A stretch of DNA of 16,854 nucleotides, from assembly GCA_964638245.1 (NCBI GenBank), contig CAZWZG010000059.1:1-16854 (forward strand), given 5' to 3'. Shown in pieces: positions 1 through 7,567 of the stretch. The translations under genes were made by a program, and so were the position numbers. Source of the DNA: CAZWZG01 sp964638245. Its GTDB lineage: Bacteria; Pseudomonadota; Alphaproteobacteria; Rhodobacterales; Rhodobacteraceae. The notes under the pieces are model-generated. The model was not told the origin of the DNA and made no database searches. It worked only from the letters and a program-made list of their open reading frames with translations. Every line of letters begins with the position of its first letter. The first letter of the stretch is position 1.

Positions 1-649
1 AGTAATCGCCGACTTTGCCCAGAAGGCTCAGGTCTTCAAAATTGTCACTGGTCAGGCCGCGCAGCGGGAAGATCTGAAAATACGACCCGCCCGCGAACAG
101 AACCAGAAGCAGGATCGCGAACAGAAAGCCGGGGATCGCGTAGGCCACGATGATGATGCCCGAAGTAATCGTGTCGAACCGTGATCCATCGCGGACCGCC
201 TTGCGGATGCCCAACGGGATCGACACCAGATACGCAATCAGGGTCGACCAGAGGCCAAGCGTGATCGACACCGGCATCTTCTCAATCACAAGGTCCACGA
301 CCGAGATCGAGCGGAAGTAGCTTTCGCCAAAGTCCAGGCGGATATAGTTCCACATCATGTTGACGAACCGCTCGACCGGCGGCTTATCGAAACCAAACTC
401 GCGCTCAAGTTCTTCGATGAACTCTTGAGGCAGGCCCCGACCTCCGATGTAGTTTGTATCCTCGGTTTCCAGCGTCTCGGACCCGCCGCCCGAGAAACCT
501 TCGAACACGTCGCCCTGCCCTTCGAGATTGGCGATGATCTGATCGATCGGGCCGCCGGGGACGAACTGGGTCAGCGTGAAGTTGATCACCATGATCCCGA
601 ACAGCGTCGGGATCACCAGAAGCAACCTTCGGAGGATATAGGCGCCCAT
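1..649 (-). CDS. yejB: YejB-type peptide ABC transporter permease (3' part beyond window)
   Basis: Inner-membrane permease of the YejABEF importer, which takes up peptides (including microcin C in E. coli). The first 216 residues are visible; the usual length is about 360, so the C-terminal half, with most of the EAA-loop transport domain, lies before base 1. The start MGAYILRRLLLVIPTL is nearly the same as E. coli YejB. Membrane segments are seen at about residues 9-30, 128-148 and 162-190. The stretches NYIGGRGL (66-73), SITLGLWSTL (128-137) and FAGGSYF (185-191) are YejB hallmarks, including the periplasmic insert that sets YejB apart from DppB. The ATG at 647-649 is preceded by AAGGG seven bases upstream, which overlaps the yejA stop region. 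The gene follows yejA by 10 bp and is surely co-transcribed with it; yejE and yejF would be expected further on. Family assignment is firm; the substrate range in this organism is not known. Confidence 0.94.
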   Translation of the reverse strand, partial: MGAYILRRLLLVIPTLFGIMVINFTLTQFVPGGPIDQIIANLEGQGDVFEGFSGGGSETLETEDTNYIGGRGLPQEFIEELEREFGFDKPPVERFVNMMWNYIRLDFGESYFRSISVVDLVIEKMPVSITLGLWSTLIAYLVSIPLGIRKAVRDGSRFDTITSGIIIVAYAIPGFLFAILLLVLFAGGSYFQIFPLRGLTSDNFEDLSLLGKVGDY

Positions 650-659
650 GGCGGTGCCC

Positions 660-2591
660 TTAGTTCAACGCGCCAGCCGCGCGCAATTCCTCATGCGCCT
701 CGGCATCATACCACCAGAAATCGAGCGTCCCGAGCGCCAGCTCCGGCAGCGGTTCAGGGTAACGGTACATGTCCCAATATGCGACCGTATGGACGTCCTT
801 GAACCATTGCGGCACCCAGAACCGTTCTGCGCGAAGCACACGGTCCAGCGCATGCACCGCATCGGTCATTTCTTCGAGTGAGTTCGTATCGATCACCGCT
901 TGCACAAGGCGGTCAATCGCCGGGTTGCGCAGCGACATCACATTGCGTGAGCTGTCCTCGGCCGTAGAGCTGTCGAACCACTGTTTCAGACCCTGCCCCG
1001 GCTCATAGCCCTGGCTTGGGGTGTGGTTGACCAGATCCCAGTCATGACTGCGGCGCCGCTCGATGTATTGCGAGACATCTACTCGATCCAACGTCGCGTC
1101 GATGCCCACCTGCTGCAGGTTCTCGACATATGGGTTCACGATACGGTCGAACGCCGGTGACGTCTGGAGGATTGTCATCGTCAGGCGTTCACCGTCCTTG
1201 ACGCGGATACCATCGTCCCCAGCAACCCAGCCCGCCTCGTCCAGCAGGCGTGCTGCGGCACGTGTCACGCTTCGCGCGGGCTGATTGCGCGACGCGTCGT
1301 TGACGGTGGCCGTGACGACCTCTTCCGTCAGAATGCTTTCGGGTAGCAAGCCTTCATCAACGAGCGGCTTGAGAAGCGCCATTTCCCCTTCGGACGGCGT
1401 TCCCGTCGCTTCAAGGTCCGAGTTTTGCCAGAAGCTGACCGGGCGATTGTATAGTCCGAAGAACAGCGTTTCGTTCGACCACTCGAAGTTCAATAGCATC
1501 GACACGGCCTCGCGCACGCGGATGTCCTGCCATTTCTCTTCGTTGAGGTTGAACACGAACCCCTGCGCCGATCCGATCGACCCGTCTGGGAGTTCTTCCT
1601 TGATAACCCAGCCGCGATCGACGGCGGGGAAATCATATCCCGTCGCCCAGTCCTTGGACGAGTTTTCGTTCCGGAACGTATAAACGCCCGCCTTGAACCC
1701 TTCGAGCGCGGCAGAGCTATCGGCGAACACCTCGGTACGCACGGAATCAAAGTTATGCCGACCGGTGTTCCATGGGTGGTTGAGGCCCCACCAATCCTCA
1801 TCACGCACATAGGTGACGGAGCGGCCCATATCGACTTCGCCAAGGACGTAAGGCCCTGTAGCAAGAAACGGCACGGTCTGGGTTTCATCCAACCGCGCGC
1901 CGGTTTCGGCGAACCACTCTCGATTGAATGGCGACGCGTTGGCTCCGGCAAAACGGATCGCATCGCGCGGCGACGCCTCTTCGGTGAAGGTGTATTTGAC
2001 CCGGTAGGTATCCAGCGCCTCGACCGAAGCAATCACGCTGTCAAGCACGCTGCGATACTCTGCAAGGCCCTGCTCTTGGAAGAGCTCATATGAGAAAACA
2101 AAGTCATCCGCCGTCATAGGGCGACCATCGCTGTAAGTGACGTCGTCGCGCAGATTGAAAATCACCCATTCACGGCTTTCGGGATATTCCATCGTCTCGC
2201 AAAGATAGCAGTAGATCCCGTAGGGGTCGTCTGCCGCACCCACGACCATGCGCTCATACACCAGATCGTCACCGGTCCGCTCGGCCACGCCTTTTCGGGT
2301 ATAGGCGTTGAAGCTGTCGAAATTCGAACGTGTCCAAAGGCTGATTTCACCGCCCTTCGGCGCATCAGGATTCACGTAAGGCAGGTGCGGGATGTCTGGG
2401 CCATGGACCAGCTCGCCGAAGTTGGTGATGCCGTGGCTTTTGATGATCGTTTCATGGCCTTCGGAAAACGCGGGGGCCGCGGCCAGCGCCAACGCGCCAA
2501 ACCCGATCAGCCAGCTTCCTTGCAGGATTCGTTGTCTGAGCGTTTTGGTTTCAGAAATGGCAACGGCGCGGGCGGTAGGTCGGCGGGTCAT
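660..2591 (-). CDS. yejA: YejA-type extracellular solute-binding protein of a peptide ABC importer
   Basis: Periplasmic binding protein (family 5, YejA branch) that delivers peptides to the YejB/E membrane complex. It has 643 residues from the ATG at 2589-2591, normal for the long YejA branch (about 600) and longer than DppA-type proteins. The N-terminus has an Arg-rich stretch, then a hydrophobic core (about residues 27-41) and a likely cleavage site after AFS, i.e. a somewhat long Sec signal peptide. HGITNFGELVHGPD and the following PHLPYVNPDAPKGG are typical of YejA; DDVTYSDGRPMTADDFVFS is the family-5 fold signature. The frame also has a TTG at 2598-2600, but AGGAG lies only 2 bases before that TTG and 11 before the ATG, so the ATG is preferred. 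yejB follows by 10 bp. The upstream gap carries dyads and a cycM terminator, so yejA probably has its own promoter. Confidence 0.94.
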   Translation of the reverse strand: MTRRPTARAVAISETKTLRQRILQGSWLIGFGALALAAAPAFSEGHETIIKSHGITNFGELVHGPDIPHLPYVNPDAPKGGEISLWTRSNFDSFNAYTRKGVAERTGDDLVYERMVVGAADDPYGIYCYLCETMEYPESREWVIFNLRDDVTYSDGRPMTADDFVFSYELFQEQGLAEYRSVLDSVIASVEALDTYRVKYTFTEEASPRDAIRFAGANASPFNREWFAETGARLDETQTVPFLATGPYVLGEVDMGRSVTYVRDEDWWGLNHPWNTGRHNFDSVRTEVFADSSAALEGFKAGVYTFRNENSSKDWATGYDFPAVDRGWVIKEELPDGSIGSAQGFVFNLNEEKWQDIRVREAVSMLLNFEWSNETLFFGLYNRPVSFWQNSDLEATGTPSEGEMALLKPLVDEGLLPESILTEEVVTATVNDASRNQPARSVTRAAARLLDEAGWVAGDDGIRVKDGERLTMTILQTSPAFDRIVNPYVENLQQVGIDATLDRVDVSQYIERRRSHDWDLVNHTPSQGYEPGQGLKQWFDSSTAEDSSRNVMSLRNPAIDRLVQAVIDTNSLEEMTDAVHALDRVLRAERFWVPQWFKDVHTVAYWDMYRYPEPLPELALGTLDFWWYDAEAHEELRAAGALN

Positions 2592-2645
2592 CGTCGGCAA
2601 GGCTCCTGTCGTTTTGCTCTTACAGCGGTTCTGCGGGCGGGCGGC

Positions 2646-2655
2646 GTCTTAAGAC
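2646..2655. promoter_or_regulatory. Short perfect palindrome upstream of yejA
   Basis: GTCTTAAGAC is a perfect 10-bp palindrome about 55 bp before the yejA ATG. The symmetry stops at both ends (C/A flank). It could be an operator half or simply chance; no regulator is identified. Confidence 0.25.
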
Positions 2656-2661
2656 ACAGCC

Positions 2662-2676
2662 ATCATTTGTTATGAT
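2662..2676. promoter_or_regulatory. AT-rich dyad upstream of yejA, candidate operator
   Basis: ATCAT-N5-ATGAT inverted repeat lying in the most AT-rich part of the cycM-yejA gap (about 2655-2715), where the yejA promoter would be expected. I could not pick a single convincing -35/-10 pair on the minus strand. Function is inferred from position and symmetry only. Confidence 0.3.
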
Positions 2677-2735
2677 TTAAGTTAAATTTCCATTTGTCGA
2701 AGCATCAAGTTGATTTCCCGTGAACACAAGGTGAA

Positions 2736-2763
2736 AGGACCGCACGGTGAGCCGCACGGTCCT
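2736..2763 (-). terminator. Stem-loop terminator after cycM
   Basis: Perfect 7-bp outer arms (AGGACCG / CGGTCCT) with a further CGG/CCG pair inside, starting 34 bp beyond the cycM stop. Read on the minus strand it is followed by TTTC, a short U tract, so it is an imperfect but plausible intrinsic terminator separating cycM from yejA. The plus-strand side lacks a T run close to the stem. Confidence 0.55.
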
Positions 2764-2797
2764 GCAACAGGTGATCATTTTTAAGGCGTTTGCCGGA

Positions 2798-3316
2798 TCA
2801 GTCGTCCAGGCTGTCGAGCCAAGCAATCAAAGCCGCGCGATCTTCGACTTTGCGCATCCCATTGTAGCCCATCGATGTTCCCGGCGCATAGTTGCGCGGA
2901 GACTCAAGGAACGCGTTCAACTCTTCGGGCGTCCAAACCTCGGCAACCTCAGTCAAAGCGCCAGAGTAGTTGAAGCCATCAATGGCCCCTACGCTGCGGC
3001 CGACAACACCAAAGAGGTGCGGGCCAACGCCGTTGTTGCCATCTTCGACCGCATGACAGGCCTGACACGAGCGAAATAAGCCTTCACCATCAGCGGGATC
3101 CGCCGCAGCGAGGAATTCAGAGAATGGGATTTCTGGTTCATCGTCGGCGACTTCTTCTTCGGCGCCTTCGACCTCGATCGAATAAGCCTGCTCTTGGCCG
3201 TAGCCGATTCCACCGCTGTGATAAATCTCTTCCGCCAGCCATGCGCCTAGCAGGAACACCAGCAAAGCGCCGCAAAAGCCGCCGGTGATTTTGGTCATCG
3301 TCATCGTATCAAACAT
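2798..3316 (-). CDS. cycM: Membrane-anchored class I cytochrome c (c552, CycM type)
   Basis: Electron carrier held in the cytoplasmic membrane with its heme domain in the periplasm; in Paracoccus CycM carries electrons from the bc1 complex to aa3 oxidase. 172 residues. The N-terminus MFDTMTMTK closely follows what I recall of Paracoccus CycM. A membrane anchor spans about residues 10-28, followed by a Glu/Asp-rich linker (48-61). The heme-binding site is CQACH (84-88) and the likely axial Met is M149 in PGTSMGYNGM. GVGPHLFGVVGR and DGFNYSGAL are the standard class I c motifs. The frame stays open upstream to 3448, but that would overlap the divergent pheA start, and the MFDTM start at 3314-3316 matches the family. 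It is followed by a terminator hairpin and is divergent from pheA. Confidence 0.93.
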   Translation of the reverse strand: MFDTMTMTKITGGFCGALLVFLLGAWLAEEIYHSGGIGYGQEQAYSIEVEGAEEEVADDEPEIPFSEFLAAADPADGEGLFRSCQACHAVEDGNNGVGPHLFGVVGRSVGAIDGFNYSGALTEVAEVWTPEELNAFLESPRNYAPGTSMGYNGMRKVEDRAALIAWLDSLDD

Positions 3317-3429
3317 GAGCCAGTCTTCTCGGTTCCCAATTCCGCTTCTCTTTACGCGCTTCCCACCGGGACGTTCAAGCGCTAAGAGGCGCGACGAAAC
3401 GCCCAATTTGGCGGGAGGAAGCACGCGAC
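3317..3429. promoter_or_regulatory. Divergent cycM/pheA intergenic region
   Basis: 113 bp between two divergent starts, so it must hold or overlap both promoters. On the minus strand TTGAAC (3373-3378) and TAAAGA (3349-3354) are 18 bp apart, a modest sigma-70 candidate for cycM. On the plus strand I see no good -35/-10 pair, but GGAGGA at 3414-3419 is a clear ribosome-binding site for pheA. The promoter call is weak. Confidence 0.35.
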
Positions 3430-4263
3430 ATGTCCAGCAAAATCGCATTCCAGGGTGAACCCGGCGCCTACAGCCACGAGGCCTGTCAGGCGGTGCGGCC
3501 CGAGATGGAAACGCTCCCCTGCCCCACGTTTGAAGCGACGATCGAAGCGGTTCAGTCTGGCGCGGCAGATCTGGCCATGCTTCCGGTGGAAAACACGACC
3601 TATGGACGCGTCGCGGACATCCATCGCTTGTTGCCCCAAAGCGGGCTGCACATCATCGATGAAGCGTTCCTTCGCGTGCACATAAACCTGCTTGGCGTAC
3701 CCGGTGCGAGCGTTTCGGACATCAAGGAAGCCTACTCGCATCTCGTGCTGCTGCCCCAATGCGCGCGGTTCCTGAAGGAAAACAGCATCACGGGTCGCGT
3801 CAGCCCGGACAACGCTCGCGCTGCACGCGATGTCGCGGAGGCCGGCGACAGCTCGGTCGCGGCGCTTGCGTCAGAATTGGCCGCTGATGTCTACGGTTTG
3901 AATGTGCTGGCGCAACATATCGAGGACGAGGATCACAATACGACCCGGTTCCTTGTCATGTCTCGCGAGCCTGATCTGACTCGGCGTGGCGATCATGGCA
4001 TGATCACGTCCTTCGTGTTTCGCGTGCGAAACATCCCGGCCGCGCTCTACAAGGCGATGGGTGGGTTCGCCACGAACGGCGTCAACATGACCAAGCTTGA
4101 ATCCTACATGGTGGACGGGTCATTTTCCGCCACGCAATTCTATGCCGACATTGAAGGCCACCCCGAGGACCGCTCGGTCGAACTGGCGCTCGAAGAACTC
4201 GCCTATTTCTGTGACGAACTGAAAGTCCTCGGCGTCTATCCCGCGGACCCCGGTCGCCCCTAG
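3430..4263 (+). CDS. pheA: Prephenate dehydratase with C-terminal ACT domain
   Basis: Converts prephenate to phenylpyruvate, the committed step of phenylalanine synthesis in the cytosol. 277 residues, the normal length for the monofunctional enzyme; no chorismate mutase domain is present. The N-terminal catalytic domain begins IAFQGEPGAYSHEA, carries PVENTTYGRV (53-61) and the catalytic NTTRF (170-174). The ACT regulatory domain spans about residues 191-270, with NGVNMTKLESYM at 216-227. The usual ESRP phenylalanine-binding motif reads ESYM here and GALV reads AALY, so feedback control may differ from the E. coli enzyme; I believe similar variants occur in related alphaproteobacteria. The ATG at 3430 has GGAGGA 10 bases upstream. 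It is divergent from cycM and converges with the FAH-family gene (10 bp between stops). Confidence 0.95.
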   Translation: MSSKIAFQGEPGAYSHEACQAVRPEMETLPCPTFEATIEAVQSGAADLAMLPVENTTYGRVADIHRLLPQSGLHIIDEAFLRVHINLLGVPGASVSDIKEAYSHLVLLPQCARFLKENSITGRVSPDNARAARDVAEAGDSSVAALASELAADVYGLNVLAQHIEDEDHNTTRFLVMSREPDLTRRGDHGMITSFVFRVRNIPAALYKAMGGFATNGVNMTKLESYMVDGSFSATQFYADIEGHPEDRSVELALEELAYFCDELKVLGVYPADPGRP

Positions 4264-4277
4264 CTGCTTGCCGCTAG
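4260..4277. other. Small dyad joining the convergent pheA and FAH stop codons
   Basis: CTAGC-N8-GCTAG includes both TAG stop codons (pheA at 4261-4263; minus-strand stop at 4274-4276). The stem is only 5 bp and no T run follows on either strand, so it is at best a weak bidirectional terminator; part of the symmetry comes for free from two TAG stops facing each other. Confidence 0.25.
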
Positions 4278-4984
4278 ACGACCGCGACGCGGATCTTGTC
4301 GATGCCGGCCACTTCGCCTTCCATGACATCGCCACGTGACACGGGGCCAACGCCAGCAGGAGTGCCGGTCATGATCAGGTCGCCCGGGTAGAGCGTGAAC
4401 AAACCGGAGAGGTATGAAATCACCTCTTCGCTTTTCCAGATCAATTGGTTGAGATCGCCGTTCTGGCGAAGCTCCCCGTTGACCTCGAGCGTCACGCCCC
4501 CTTCGGCAGGGTGCCCAATCGCGGACACAGGATGGATCGCGGACATTGGGGCGGAATGATCGAAGGATTTGCCGACTTCCCACGGGCGGCCCATTTTCTT
4601 CGCCTCGCCCTGAAGATCCCGGCGCGTCATGTCCAACCCGACGCCATAGCCGAAAACGTGCGCCAGGGCGCTTGCCACAGAAATGTCCGCTCCGCCCTGA
4701 CCGATGGCAATCACATGCTCCATTTCATAGTGTACGTCGCTTGATCGGGACGGATAAGGGAAATCCTCACCCGGTTGCAGGATCGTGCTCGGCGCTTTCT
4801 GGAAAAAGAACGGCGGTTCCTTATCCGGATCATGGCCCATCTCGACCGCATGGGCGGCGTAATTGCGACCGACGCAAAAGATCCGGTGGACCGGGAAACG
4901 GGCCGTGGTGCCTGCAACCGGCAAAGTGACGGGGTCTGGCGCGTCAACGACCAGATCGGCGGAAAGCGTGTCATTCTTCGTCAT
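4274..4984 (-). CDS. Fumarylacetoacetate hydrolase (FAH) family protein, fumarylpyruvate-hydrolase-like
   Basis: Cytosolic metal-dependent enzyme of the family that hydrolyses or decarboxylates 2,4-diketo and acylpyruvate-type acids. 236 residues, matching single-domain members such as fumarylpyruvate hydrolase. Seen: CVGRNYAAHA (37-46), the metal ligands E87 and E89 (HYEMEHVIAIG) and D118 (GVGLDMTRRD), a conserved Lys in WEVGKSFD, and the closing MTGTPAGVGPV motif. The frame opens at 5020, but the ATG at 4982-4984 has AAGG seven bases upstream and gives the usual family start. It lies 44 bp downstream of the AstE-type gene on the same strand, probably co-transcribed. The exact substrate cannot be told: fumarylpyruvate, acylpyruvate, and 2,4-diketo-3-deoxy sugar acids are all handled by this fold. 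Confidence 0.88.
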   Translation of the reverse strand: MTKNDTLSADLVVDAPDPVTLPVAGTTARFPVHRIFCVGRNYAAHAVEMGHDPDKEPPFFFQKAPSTILQPGEDFPYPSRSSDVHYEMEHVIAIGQGGADISVASALAHVFGYGVGLDMTRRDLQGEAKKMGRPWEVGKSFDHSAPMSAIHPVSAIGHPAEGGVTLEVNGELRQNGDLNQLIWKSEEVISYLSGLFTLYPGDLIMTGTPAGVGPVSRGDVMEGEVAGIDKIRVAVV

Positions 4985-5028
4985 GAAGGTGCCTTTCGGA
5001 CAAATTCGTGCGTGGGTCAACCGGGCCG

Positions 5029-5985
5029 CTAGGTGTCCTCGACCGCAAGGCGCACGGCTGTCTGGCCTTTCCAGAGACGCTTTGAGGGCATGACGAGCAT
5101 TGTGTTGTCGGCCTCGGTATGGATCGGTCTGTCGCCATCATGGCCGATGAGCGTGCCCTTCTTCGCAATAACCTCCCCGCCGCGATACGCCTCTGCAAAA
5201 CTAAAGCTGTCGCTCTGGATAGTGACAGGCGCCGAGACGGTGTAAAAACCCTGCTCGGGCACATCGGCGAAGGGCTCAAAACGATCGCTCTTGATGGAAC
5301 CGGTTGCGACGAGAAACCGGCGGGTCGAGTCGATTGCCAGATCCCCTGCGCCCGCCTCCCAATGTTGTCCGCATTCGATGAGCAGCGCGGTTTTGGGTGA
5401 CGTCGGATCATCAAAGCCCGAATAGTCGCGCATACGTTTGCCGGCGGCATGCCCTATGTCGCCGACCACCCGTTCCGGCACCCCGATCTTGCGCGCCAAA
5501 TTCTTGGCCTTCTGGTGGCGGCCCGCCATCATCAAAGGCGGGGCGAGGTGCTGCATGGAATGGATATCGAGAAGAAAATCGATGTCTTCGAGGATGGGCC
5601 GCACTTCACGGGCGCGCTCCAACTCGCGACTGGTCCGGTCCCCTTCAAGGACGTTTTCGGCCCAGACGCGGTTCATGTCCTCGTCCAGCCATCGCGTTGC
5701 ATTGGGATCGGCGGGATCAAACGCGTGGTAAGCCGCGACGTTCATGAAGGCGAGCGTCAGGGTGCCCGAGTCAGGTCTGATGTCGTTCTCGAACAGCCAT
5801 TCCAGCGCGATCACGCCGCAGGGCTCGTTGCCATGAACGATCGCACTGACCATGACATTTGGCCCTGGCACACCGCTGTCAAACCGCCAGACATAGGGGA
5901 TCCCGGTGTTTCCCTTCTCGTATGCGTCGATTGACGGCGTAGGTAATTCGACGGGATAATCGTTGGGAATGTTGATCTGACTCAT
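5029..5985 (-). CDS. Succinylglutamate desuccinylase/aspartoacylase (M14 AstE/ASPA) family deacylase
   Basis: Zinc-dependent amidohydrolase of the carboxypeptidase-like fold; characterised relatives remove an acyl group from an N-acyl amino acid. 318 residues. Zinc ligands H51 and E54 (HGNEPCG) and H142 (LLDIHSM), substrate-binding N105-R106 (DEDMNRVW) and the probable catalytic E204 (LLIECG) are all present, so it should be active. The C-terminal third (about 235-318) forms a beta-rich domain, as in AstE. The frame is open to 6033, overlapping the divergent M81 gene, but the ATG at 5983-5985 has AAGGA ten bases upstream and is preferred. It lacks the features I associate with arginine-pathway AstE or ectoine-pathway DoeB, and neither pathway's genes are nearby. 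First gene of a two-gene minus-strand unit with the FAH gene. Confidence 0.85.
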   Translation of the reverse strand: MSQINIPNDYPVELPTPSIDAYEKGNTGIPYVWRFDSGVPGPNVMVSAIVHGNEPCGVIALEWLFENDIRPDSGTLTLAFMNVAAYHAFDPADPNATRWLDEDMNRVWAENVLEGDRTSRELERAREVRPILEDIDFLLDIHSMQHLAPPLMMAGRHQKAKNLARKIGVPERVVGDIGHAAGKRMRDYSGFDDPTSPKTALLIECGQHWEAGAGDLAIDSTRRFLVATGSIKSDRFEPFADVPEQGFYTVSAPVTIQSDSFSFAEAYRGGEVIAKKGTLIGHDGDRPIHTEADNTMLVMPSKRLWKGQTAVRLAVEDT

Positions 5986-6032
5986 GTTCTCGTGTTCCTT
6001 CAAATGATGTCTCTGACGGGAAAGGCGCTGCA
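5986..6032. promoter_or_regulatory. 47-bp divergent gap between AstE-type and M81 genes
   Basis: Holds ribosome-binding sites for both genes (minus-strand AAGGA near 5996-6000; plus-strand GGGAAAGG at 6018-6025). There is no room for two complete promoters plus leaders, so at least one promoter must lie within the opposite gene's coding sequence. No convincing -35/-10 pair was seen. Confidence 0.4.
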
Positions 6033-7565
6033 ATGACGAAGCCCCGGGTCGCCCTGCTTGGCGCTATTCTTGAATCGAACCGGTTCGCGAAACCTGCCGA
6101 AAAGGCGGATTTTACTTCGCTGACCTGGATGACGGGTGAGGCGTTGATGGCAGAGGCCCGCGCGGAGGCCCCAAGCCTTGCCACGGAGTTCGCCGCGTTC
6201 GTGCGTGCCATGGATGCGACCGGTGACTGGGAAGCGGTGCCGTGCATCCTTGCCGCCAGCCATCCCGCGGGCCCGGTGCGCGAAGCGGTGATCGAAGAGA
6301 TTGTCGCGGTCGCTGAAGACAGCCTGCGCAAAGCAGGCTCTTTGGACGCGGTATATATCTGTAATCACGGTGCCATGGTTGCTGAGCACGACCCTGACCC
6401 CGATGGGCTTTTCATGGAACGGGTGCGGGCCGCTGTGGGTCCGGACGTTTTGATCGTGGCGACGTTGGATTTGCACGCCAATATCTCGGACCGCATGGTG
6501 TCTGCCTGCGACTTGATCGTCGGCTACCGGACCAACCCGCATGTGGACCAGATCGAGCGCGGCGAAGAGGCGGCGTTTTCGATGCGGCGCGCGCTTGCGA
6601 CGGGCGAGCGCCCGCAAATGGTGCATGTCAAACTGCCGCTCGTCCCGGCCTCGGTCACGCTTTTGACCGCCGAAGCGCCCTACGGTGCATTGATCGATGT
6701 CGGACAGCGTCGGCAAGCCGAGTTGCGCAGCGCGATCCTGAATGTCTCGATCTTTGGGAACTTCCTCTTTTCGGACACGCCCGACAACGGATTGAGCATC
6801 GTGGTGACGGCCCGAAGCGAGCGGCAACAGGCCATGGCGCTGGCTGACGAGTTGGCCGCGTTGGCTTGGGGCTGGCGCGAGCAATTCGTGCGCGACCTGA
6901 CATCGGTGGAAACGGCGGTCGCGTTGGCCAAGGATCAGGATCGCGCTCCGATCATCTTTTCGGATGCCGGGGACAACCCGGGCGGCGGTGGGAGCGGGCG
7001 AACGACCGAGCTTCTTGCCGCTCTGCACGCTGCAGCGGTTCAGGACTGCCTTGTTGGGTCGTTCTGCGACCCCGAATTGGCCGAGGAAGCGCATCATGTT
7101 GGCGTCGGAGGGCGCTTTTTGGCCGAGTTTAATCGGATCCAGGACCCGAACAGCGCTTGGGAGCAGTGGGATGCGCCCTTTTCCGGCGAGGCGGAAGTCG
7201 TTGCGCTTCATGATGGCAATGTTGTTGGCGAGCGGGGCATGACGGCTGGTCGATCGCTGATCCTCGGACCCTCGGCGGCGCTCAGGATCGGTGGGATAAC
7301 GGTGATCGTGATCACGGACCGCACCCAGACCGCCGACCCTGTGTTTTTCCACATGATGGGTCTGGATATAAGCGCTGCGCGGACCGTTGTCGTGAAGTCG
7401 CGCGGGCACTTTCGTGCCGGCTTTATTGGCTGGTTCAAGCCGGATCAGGTGTACGAGGTCGATACCGCAGGACTGACCAGTCCGATCCATTCGCGCTGGC
7501 CGTTCGCGCATCTGCCTCGGCCCAATTTCCCGATGGATCCCGACACCGATTGGTCCCCGACTTAG
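6033..7565 (+). CDS. M81 family metallopeptidase (MlrC / microcystinase C type)
   Basis: Zinc-dependent peptidase-like hydrolase of the family named for MlrC, which finishes microcystin breakdown; most members act on unknown small substrates. 510 residues, the full family length, with an N-terminal M81 domain (about 1-300) and an MlrC C-terminal domain (about 310-490). The metal-site pattern is complete: E14 (LESNRF), H112 (NHGAM), D146 and H148 (DLHAN), H170 (TNPHVD); the spacing H-34-D-2-H-22-H agrees with what I recall of MlrC. SDAGDNPGGGG (about 310-320) is the C-terminal domain hallmark. The N-terminal motif reads AILESNRF where many members have AHETNTF: the His is gone, the Glu ligand stays. 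The ATG has GGGAAAGG upstream. No signal peptide, so it is cytosolic. It converges with the LysR gene with 2 bp between stops. Nothing here points to microcystin as substrate. Confidence 0.9.
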   Translation: MTKPRVALLGAILESNRFAKPAEKADFTSLTWMTGEALMAEARAEAPSLATEFAAFVRAMDATGDWEAVPCILAASHPAGPVREAVIEEIVAVAEDSLRKAGSLDAVYICNHGAMVAEHDPDPDGLFMERVRAAVGPDVLIVATLDLHANISDRMVSACDLIVGYRTNPHVDQIERGEEAAFSMRRALATGERPQMVHVKLPLVPASVTLLTAEAPYGALIDVGQRRQAELRSAILNVSIFGNFLFSDTPDNGLSIVVTARSERQQAMALADELAALAWGWREQFVRDLTSVETAVALAKDQDRAPIIFSDAGDNPGGGGSGRTTELLAALHAAAVQDCLVGSFCDPELAEEAHHVGVGGRFLAEFNRIQDPNSAWEQWDAPFSGEAEVVALHDGNVVGERGMTAGRSLILGPSAALRIGGITVIVITDRTQTADPVFFHMMGLDISAARTVVVKSRGHFRAGFIGWFKPDQVYEVDTAGLTSPIHSRWPFAHLPRPNFPMDPDTDWSPT

Positions 7566-7567
7566 GC

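Noticed and set aside
2592..2600. TTG start three codons before the chosen yejA start
   Set aside because: The AGGAG site is only two bases from the TTG, too close for use; the ATG at 2591 is better placed.
3317..3448. N-terminal extension of the cytochrome gene back to 3448
   Set aside because: It would overlap the divergent pheA start and add a non-family sequence before the MFDTM start; the shorter start fits CycM.
5029..5985. Assignment of the M14 protein to arginine catabolism (AstE) or ectoine breakdown (DoeB)
   Set aside because: None of the other genes of either pathway is present, and the sequence around the active site does not match what I know of DoeB.
6033..7565. Microcystin degradation by the MlrC-like protein
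   Set aside because: M81 proteins are widespread in bacteria that do not degrade microcystin, and no mlrA, mlrB or mlrD gene is in the window.
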